DNA of 64,000 nt from Cyanobium sp. CH-040 (GTDB lineage Bacteria > Cyanobacteriota > Cyanobacteriia > PCC-6307 > Cyanobiaceae), in assembly GCF_024346135.1 (NCBI RefSeq), contig NZ_JAGQCJ010000001.1:62001-126000 (forward strand), in the 5' to 3' direction. A model generated the notes under the pieces. It had not been told where the DNA came from. It worked only from the letters and a program-made list of their open reading frames with translations, and made no database searches. A program made the translations under genes and the position numbers. This document shows positions 59,754 through 64,000 of this stretch, piece after piece. Every line of letters starts with the position of its first letter. Within the stretch, counting starts at the first letter, position 1.

Positions 59754-59961
59754 TGAATTTGATGCAGGTTATCAATTCAACCTCATGCCCCTTGGACACG
59801 AGACAAATCTCCTCCTGCAACCTCTACTCTTTCCTTACCGTAGCATTCTTACCGGCAAGCGTCATCACTCTGATGAACTCAATGCATAATGCAAACCGCT
59901 CTCAGTTGCAATAGCGTCAAGGTTGAAAGGGGGGAATCAGTCTGATTCCTCTTCTCGCCAT

Positions 59962-60141
59962 TTAAGTCTCATCAAGAATCACCTCCAATGGCAACTCCAT
60001 AAGAATTGGCATCGCCTCCATCTGCTCCCATATAGGCGCAAGCATCATGTTCAGCATGGTTGCAATCCATAGATCTCCATCTTCATCAAAGAGTTCAATC
60101 TCCCAGGCATAACAGAGTTCTTCTTCGCTCTCGTTTTCCAT
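59962..60141 (-). CDS. Small acidic protein
   Basis: A 59-residue protein: MENESEEELCYAWEIELFDE, DGDLWIATMLNMMLAPIWEQ and MEAMPILMELPLEVILDET. Very acidic. It starts 2 bp after the stop of the Rad52-like gene, so the two are probably translated together. No family recognised; it may be a partner or regulator of the annealing protein. Confidence 0.55.
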   Translation of the reverse strand: MENESEEELCYAWEIELFDEDGDLWIATMLNMMLAPIWEQMEAMPILMELPLEVILDET

Positions 60142-60143
60142 TT

Positions 60144-60563
60144 TCAACTCTCACACCAAAGGTCAAGTCCAAGTCCAGAAAGTGCAGATGCGCGGCGTAA
60201 ACAGGAAGATGCAGCGGTTTCAACTTTCGGTGCCATTGATTTTCCGTTCAGGGGTTCAGAGGCAACCGCACTGAAATGAAGCAATCCATCCGTAGTTGGA
60301 ATGCTCAACCTCCCAGTGACTACAACTGAATCAGCGATCTGTTGAACCGCCTGAATCTCAAAGCACCACCCAGGAGCACGATGATGAAGGTGCTTGGCAA
60401 GAATCGCCCAGGGGACATAGGTCAGTGTGATCGCGCCTTGCTTGCGAGTTCTGAAGTGCCTTGGATCAATCGGACGATTCAGTTCCGCAAGAGTCTCTTC
60501 GGTGGACTTCTGTGTGAACCTGACGGGTGCGGAAGATCCGTTGCGAGTCGTAAGTGTGGTCAT
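60144..60563 (-). CDS. Rad52-like single-strand annealing protein
   Basis: A 139-residue protein. ELNRPIDPRHFRTRKQGAIT is followed by LTYVPWAILAKHLHHRAPGW, then VVTGRLSIPTTDGLLHFSAV and a C-terminal ETAASSCLRRASALSGLGLD-LW. This follows the Rad52/Sak (DUF1071-like) pattern: an SxxTW-like start, a mid strand and the final ALKRA-x-GLGLxLW helix. Phage-type Rad52 proteins anneal complementary single strands during recombination. A dyad leader element abuts its ATG. Confidence 0.65.
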   Translation of the reverse strand: MTTLTTRNGSSAPVRFTQKSTEETLAELNRPIDPRHFRTRKQGAITLTYVPWAILAKHLHHRAPGWCFEIQAVQQIADSVVVTGRLSIPTTDGLLHFSAVASEPLNGKSMAPKVETAASSCLRRASALSGLGLDLWCES

Positions 60564-60582
60564 TGAACCTCTATGGGTTTCT
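60564..60582 (-). promoter_or_regulatory. Dyad leader element, copy A
   Basis: Minus-strand sequence AGAAACCCATAGAGGTTCA, directly abutting the ATG of the Rad52-like gene. AACC can pair with GGTT, and AGAGG is the Shine-Dalgarno, so folding would hide the ribosome binding site. Same element at 61256 and 61686. Confidence 0.65.
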
Positions 60583-60604
60583 AGGAAGAATTATACCAGA
60601 AAAA

Positions 60605-60988
60605 TCAGAAGTCTTCTTGCGTAAGGACCAGATAGGTCGTTCTCAGTTCGGTCGCTTCTCCGGATTCCTGAGCATCCTTCTGAATGGCACGAATGACATT
60701 TCGGATCTCAGGGGCATACTGCCAACTGGTTCGGGTTCGTTGGCGCAGGATGCATCCACCAGGGACACGAATCCCACGACGAAGTTCAGCGGGTGAGTAG
60801 GTGGTGGAGAGTTCCTCGTCAATCGCCTGACGCTCCTGCTCCAGCACCTTGAGTTGCTCTGAGACCTCCACACGCCTCTGTAGCAGTCCTTCAGGCGTGA
60901 GAAAGGCAAGGTGAGGGAATGGATCCTCACGTTCCTTTGGAAGCGCTTCCAGGACCTTCCGAAGGTCTTGTGGATTGATCGGTGTCAT
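60605..60988 (-). CDS. Hypothetical protein with coiled-coil segment
   Basis: A 127-residue protein. MTPINPQDLRKVLEALPKER, then EGLLQRRVEVSEQLKVLEQE with heptad spacing typical of a coiled coil, then a basic stretch SPAELRRGIRVPGGCILRQR and a C-terminal helix-strand region (EIRNVIRAIQKDAQESGEAT). The start overlaps the upstream RHH-like gene (ATGA). No family recognised. Confidence 0.55.
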   Translation of the reverse strand: MTPINPQDLRKVLEALPKEREDPFPHLAFLTPEGLLQRRVEVSEQLKVLEQERQAIDEELSTTYSPAELRRGIRVPGGCILRQRTRTSWQYAPEIRNVIRAIQKDAQESGEATELRTTYLVLTQEDF

Positions 60989-61182
60989 GCCTTGTCATTG
61001 ATTTCTCCTCGCTCCACCAGAAGGTCGTAGTACGCCGTGATGGCATCCTCTACGATGGAAGCAAGAGTGAATGATTGTTGATCATGGCGTCGCTGCTCCT
61101 GAATCACCGATACCAGTTCCATCACCTCTGATGAGAGGCGAATGCCAAACTGCTTCGGTGCATCAGGATGTTCTTTTGCCAT
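60985..61182 (-). CDS. RHH-like DNA-binding protein
   Basis: A 65-residue protein. KQFGIRLSSEVMELVSVIQE then FTLASIVEDAITAYYDLLVE is a good ribbon-helix-helix pattern (strand, helix, T-x-A-S-I-V-E-D-A-I helix). It is coupled by ATGA to the coiled-coil gene downstream. A 19-codon open frame with the dyad leader element lies just upstream, which may control its translation. Confidence 0.6.
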   Translation of the reverse strand: MAKEHPDAPKQFGIRLSSEVMELVSVIQEQRRHDQQSFTLASIVEDAITAYYDLLVERGEINDKA

Positions 61183-61192
61183 TGCTGATTCT

Positions 61193-61252
61193 CTAAGTGT
61201 CTTCAGTCTGCATGAAACGACTGGCAGATTCAGCAGGGTGCGAATGCATCAT
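61193..61252 (-). CDS. 19-codon leader peptide candidate
   Basis: ATG 61252 to TAG 61193: MMHSHPAESASRFMQTEDT. It follows a copy of the dyad leader element with the same spacing as seen before real genes, and ends 10 bp before the ATG of the RHH-like gene. It may be an upstream leader ORF controlling that gene, or the element may simply serve the next gene. Low confidence because of its length. Confidence 0.35.
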   Translation of the reverse strand: MMHSHPAESASRFMQTEDT

Positions 61253-61255
61253 GAT

Positions 61256-61276
61256 TGAACCTCTGAGTGGGTTTCT
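61256..61276 (-). promoter_or_regulatory. Dyad leader element, copy B
   Basis: Minus-strand AGAAACCCACTC-AGAGGTTCA, ending 3 bp before ATG 61252. Two bases longer in the middle than copies A and C; the pairing bases AACC and GGTT and the AGAGG Shine-Dalgarno are kept. Confidence 0.6.
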
Positions 61277-61290
61277 GAGTAAAAGAGTTT

Positions 61291-61323
61291 GAGGGGCGGA
61301 TTTCTTTGAATCTCTTGCCCCTC
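61291..61323 (-). terminator. Hairpin after the 61349-61681 gene
   Basis: GAGGGGC (61291-61297) and GCCCCTC (61317-61323) pair around a 19-nt loop that contains an inner GATT/AATC stem. On the minus strand it is followed by AAACTCTTTTA. A moderate terminator candidate 26 bp after the gene. Confidence 0.5.
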
Positions 61324-61348
61324 GGAATCCAAATTATAGATTGATCGT

Positions 61349-61681
61349 TCAGGTCACGGGAAGAACAGTGGACACTTTCTCTGGGGATGCCCGTTCCTCC
61401 TGGATCACCAGACCCTCCAGCAGCACGGGTTCTATCGCTCCGAATCGCGCGGTCAATGTCTCGGAGCACAGAGACGAACACTCGCTGCTGATGATGCCTG
61501 CAATGACCGCAGCAGCATCCGCCCAGTGCTCCAGCACCAGGGCGTGAATGAGTTTGCCTTCGGCAGCAGCAGTGGTGGATTCTGTCTGCCACCGAGAGGA
61601 TCGTTCCCGAACTGCTGTAACCAAGGAGTCCTGAACCACTCTGAGCGTGGTCAGATCAATCGTGGAAGTGTCGGAAGGCAT
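61349..61681 (-). CDS. Hypothetical protein with dyad leader
   Basis: A 110-residue protein starting MPSDTSTIDLTTLRVVQDSL, continuing SSRWQTESTTAAAEGKLIHA then LVLEHWADAAAVIAGIISSE. It appears mostly helical with a moderately hydrophobic centre. No family recognised. ATG 61681 is chosen because the dyad leader element ends 4 bp upstream; the frame is open to 61783. A hairpin follows its stop. Confidence 0.55.
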   Translation of the reverse strand: MPSDTSTIDLTTLRVVQDSLVTAVRERSSRWQTESTTAAAEGKLIHALVLEHWADAAAVIAGIISSECSSLCSETLTARFGAIEPVLLEGLVIQEERASPEKVSTVLPVT

Positions 61682-61685
61682 GGTC

Positions 61686-61704
61686 TGAACCTCTTTGGGT
61701 TTCT
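61686..61704 (-). promoter_or_regulatory. Dyad leader element, copy C
   Basis: Minus-strand AGAAACCCAAAGAGGTTCA, ending 4 bp before ATG 61681. Differs from copy A only at the central base. Confidence 0.65.
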
Positions 61705-61811
61705 TTGACCATTCAATGATATCAGATCTTCTTGATGGGATTGCCACTCTCTGAGAAGCAATGAGCAAGGAGAGTTCTGCCACCTTCTCCTAGTTAACTT
61801 AGAATATGACG

Positions 61812-64000
61812 CTAGAACTCACTAGTGTATTCCGACAAGATGTTGTCTACGGATAGCGAGGCAACCCTTGATGCGTCCAGGCATCCAATAATACTCCGCA
61901 TCTCCAGTACATCTGAAAATGATAGTGTTCTACCTTTTCTATCCAGTATCCACTTCTTCACAGGATAGTACCCTCCAAACCTTGCGCTTAAGAGTTCCTC
62001 GCTAACGCAGTCTAGATACTGTGTTTTATTGATATATATTCTTTGACCTTCTGATTTATAGTTAACAATTGTATTGTTTCCGCTTCCTTCAAAACTTGGC
62101 AGGTTGCCCCAGTCTTTCTTCCTTAAGTGATAACATGCTAATTCGTGACCTACCGCTACTATCCTGCCAAAAACCTCATATGAGTCCACGAGAAATACAT
62201 GCATAAAGTCTCTTTTTAACAGATCATCATACTTCTCCCTAAACAGATGAGACTGGGACAACCCAAATATATAGAACAAGATATCTTCTGGGTGGATTAC
62301 CTCCCTATGCATGGGACGCTCTAAACCCCAATCTAGTGGCGTGCAGTCAAAACTAACGCCATACAGTTTCTGGATCTCTTCTATGAACCTCTTATCATAG
62401 TGGTTACTCCTTTGAATACTAGAACTTACTGATTGACTTACTCCTAAACCCGACTTATTGCTATATAGAGGGAAAACATAGTTAATATCATAATTGGCAA
62501 ATGCTTTATGGGCGACAACGCAATCACTTATAGCGCACCCCCAGTTATCCTTTGTTTGCCTTGTTGTAACAAGAGCAAGATTTCCTGGACACAACAGATG
62601 ACTATTAACACGTTCTCGTCGGTGAACTGCTACACTGCTATCAAAGACCGTGTAGCGGAAATTAAACGGTCTATACAACACCCTGACAATCATGCTTTTC
62701 CAGTCTTTAGCGCATAAACTATTCTTCGCATTAACATAGTTCCACTGATTGGTTGAGCAAAGTCGAAAACGTCGCCTTGCTTCTTCTTCTGTCTTTGTCT
62801 CCAGAAACCACTCGATCTTCTCGACTAGTTCATCCTGCGTTAATGCAAACGCGAATTCATCGTGAGTCGAAACTAGTCCTGGCGCTGGACTGCCGGCACC
62901 ACTAAATATAAATGGCAACGATGGGAATCCCATGTAGTCCTGTGAACTACTTTCATTGATTGGTACAAATAACCATCGATTCTCCTGAGAAGGACTCAAT
63001 ATCTTCCAATCAAAGTCGTCGAGGGATGATTCCATAAGATCATTGTATTTTCTTTCCCTTTTTCCTTTAATAGATGCATAATAGACTTTTGCATCATGGT
63101 TCTCAGAACCTCCATCTGATTCATCCGATTTCTTGATAAAGAGCGTAATGGCAACCCCTTGTCCGACACCCACGAATACGTTCTCATCGCGCATACCTTC
63201 ACTTGTCTTATCTTTCTTCTTTTGATTCCCATGAAGATCGATTATATAGATACTATCATATGTCAACAACAGACTCTTTCTCATCCCAAGAAACGTTGGA
63301 TTATCTAAATATGAATTATCCGTGATAAAGGCAACTATTCCCTTGCCCGTTCTTTCAATTCTCCACTGGGCAAAACGAATAAACTTTACGTAGTCGTTAT
63401 TTAACCACTTTGCTTGACCTGGTTTTGATAATTCACTATATCCCTTTTTGTAATCGTCTACGAGTCCTCTGATCCACGCCGTATTTGTCTGAGAATGCCC
63501 TTGGTATGGAGGATTACCTATTACTACCATCACATCCTCCTTTGACTTTACCCTTTCTGCTCCTATAGTCTCCTGCGCAATTTCATGTGCAAAGATCGAA
63601 CCATGGGTTGACTCTTCTGGCGCTATGAGACTATTAGTTAAATATATGCCAATTCTGGCATCCTCATCTGGATGTACGTCAAGACCCAGTTGTGCGCTTA
63701 CCAATAAGTGTGCAATAGTATATGGTGCACACTCAAGTTCAAAACCAAAGAGACGTTTGACCATGTTTTCACGAATATAACTATCCCAAATTCCTTCCAT
63801 TCCTTCATTCTTAACCTCCCCTGAGATTAATCTGATTATTTCAAGCAGGAATGTACCTGTCCCTGCAGCAGGATCAAGAATTATTGGTTGCTGGAGAATT
63901 CCTGATCCAAAGTCGCCTGCAAGACCATTTTTAAATCTAAACACGTCTTTAAGTATAAGATTAATATTTCTGCATATAAATCTCACAATTGGTTTTGGAG
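61812..64000 (-). CDS. Type ISP restriction-modification enzyme, C-terminal part
   Basis: At least 729 residues; the 5' end lies outside the window. Methyltransferase motif I is IILDPAAGTGTFLLEIIRL and motif IV VVIGNPPYQGHS, defining an N6-adenine methylase. The target-recognition region follows (about residues 350-600), with TPLDWGLERPMHREVIHPED and LFYIFGLSQSHLFREKYDDL near the end. Single-chain type ISP (LlaBIII-like) enzymes have an Mrr-like nuclease and helicase before this part, expected beyond 64000. Likely phage defence cargo. Low GC. Confidence 0.85.
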   Translation of the reverse strand, partial: PKPIVRFICRNINLILKDVFRFKNGLAGDFGSGILQQPIILDPAAGTGTFLLEIIRLISGEVKNEGMEGIWDSYIRENMVKRLFGFELECAPYTIAHLLVSAQLGLDVHPDEDARIGIYLTNSLIAPEESTHGSIFAHEIAQETIGAERVKSKEDVMVVIGNPPYQGHSQTNTAWIRGLVDDYKKGYSELSKPGQAKWLNNDYVKFIRFAQWRIERTGKGIVAFITDNSYLDNPTFLGMRKSLLLTYDSIYIIDLHGNQKKKDKTSEGMRDENVFVGVGQGVAITLFIKKSDESDGGSENHDAKVYYASIKGKRERKYNDLMESSLDDFDWKILSPSQENRWLFVPINESSSQDYMGFPSLPFIFSGAGSPAPGLVSTHDEFAFALTQDELVEKIEWFLETKTEEEARRRFRLCSTNQWNYVNAKNSLCAKDWKSMIVRVLYRPFNFRYTVFDSSVAVHRRERVNSHLLCPGNLALVTTRQTKDNWGCAISDCVVAHKAFANYDINYVFPLYSNKSGLGVSQSVSSSIQRSNHYDKRFIEEIQKLYGVSFDCTPLDWGLERPMHREVIHPEDILFYIFGLSQSHLFREKYDDLLKRDFMHVFLVDSYEVFGRIVAVGHELACYHLRKKDWGNLPSFEGSGNNTIVNYKSEGQRIYINKTQYLDCVSEELLSARFGGYYPVKKWILDRKGRTLSFSDVLEMRSIIGCLDASRVASLSVDNILSEYTSEF

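Larger units (their letters stand above)
51552..64000 (+). mobile_element. Integrative element at tRNA-Ser (right end outside window)
   Basis: From just after the tRNA-Ser the sequence becomes AT-rich (chromosomal GC near 70% to roughly 40-45%) and stays so to the window edge. It begins with a tyrosine recombinase and an AlpA-type regulator, then carries candidate replication (HUH-like protein with RHH neighbour), annealing (Rad52-like), cargo (large secreted protein) and restriction-modification genes. The left junction is the tRNA 3' end; no second copy of that end appears before 64000, so the right junction lies outside. Confidence 0.85.

Overview
The window is a piece of a picocyanobacterial chromosome of the high-GC Cyanobium / freshwater-estuarine Synechococcus type. 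The evidence is chlorophyll synthase (chlG), a PetP-like cytochrome b6f subunit, a MenG/UbiE-type quinone methyltransferase and tightly packed housekeeping genes of very high GC with frequent ATGA/GTGA start-stop overlaps. A sharp fall in GC follows a tRNA-Ser at 51.55 kb, where an integrated mobile element begins.

Layout. 1-10.7 kb: rsmI (partial), cysQ, an O-antigen-ligase-like membrane protein, the leftward group rseP-nth-rpsN-pnp, a pentapeptide-repeat protein coupled to an AbrB-like regulator, a DUF433/DUF5615 pair and serS. 10.8-14.8 kb: a four-gene pseudopilin cluster whose sequence becomes strikingly AT-rich inside its first gene. 14.8-18.7 kb: a NifU-like scaffold, lepA, a lone nucleotidyltransferase and a Uma2 nuclease. 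18.7-25.2 kb: toxin-antitoxin (TA) modules around a second, GC-rich pseudopilin cluster with the same gene order. 25.2-31.8 kb: a methyltransferase, an oxygenase-like gene, a decayed HTTM gene, a type IV pilin and a two-component pair with a TA module between its genes. 31.8-36.7 kb: four more TA modules, one degenerate, plus MAPEG and metallo-beta-lactamase-fold proteins. 36.7-51.5 kb: mostly housekeeping (permease, acyltransferase, trmH, atl, rsmB, a class A PBP, chlG, petP, hisF, menG, glyQ, a sulfotransferase-like protein, comEC).

51.55-64 kb: an element integrated at tRNA-Ser(CGA). It carries a tyrosine recombinase with all catalytic residues, an AlpA-type regulator, several tiny ribbon-helix-helix-like proteins, a candidate divergent HUH replication/relaxase protein, a 905-residue secreted protein with three Ig-like repeats, a Rad52-like annealing protein and the C-terminal part of a type ISP restriction-modification enzyme that runs off the window. 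Three start regions in this element share a conserved dyad leader (AGAAACCCA-N-AGAGGTTCA), which looks like a common translational control element.

How the parts connect: two pseudopilin clusters, a separate pilin and ComEC point to type IV pilus-based DNA uptake. About ten TA modules lie between 8 and 37 kb, several with an obvious palindromic operator. The mobile element combines integration, candidate replication, DNA annealing and restriction functions. All family assignments come from reading the sequence by eye; no database search was run.
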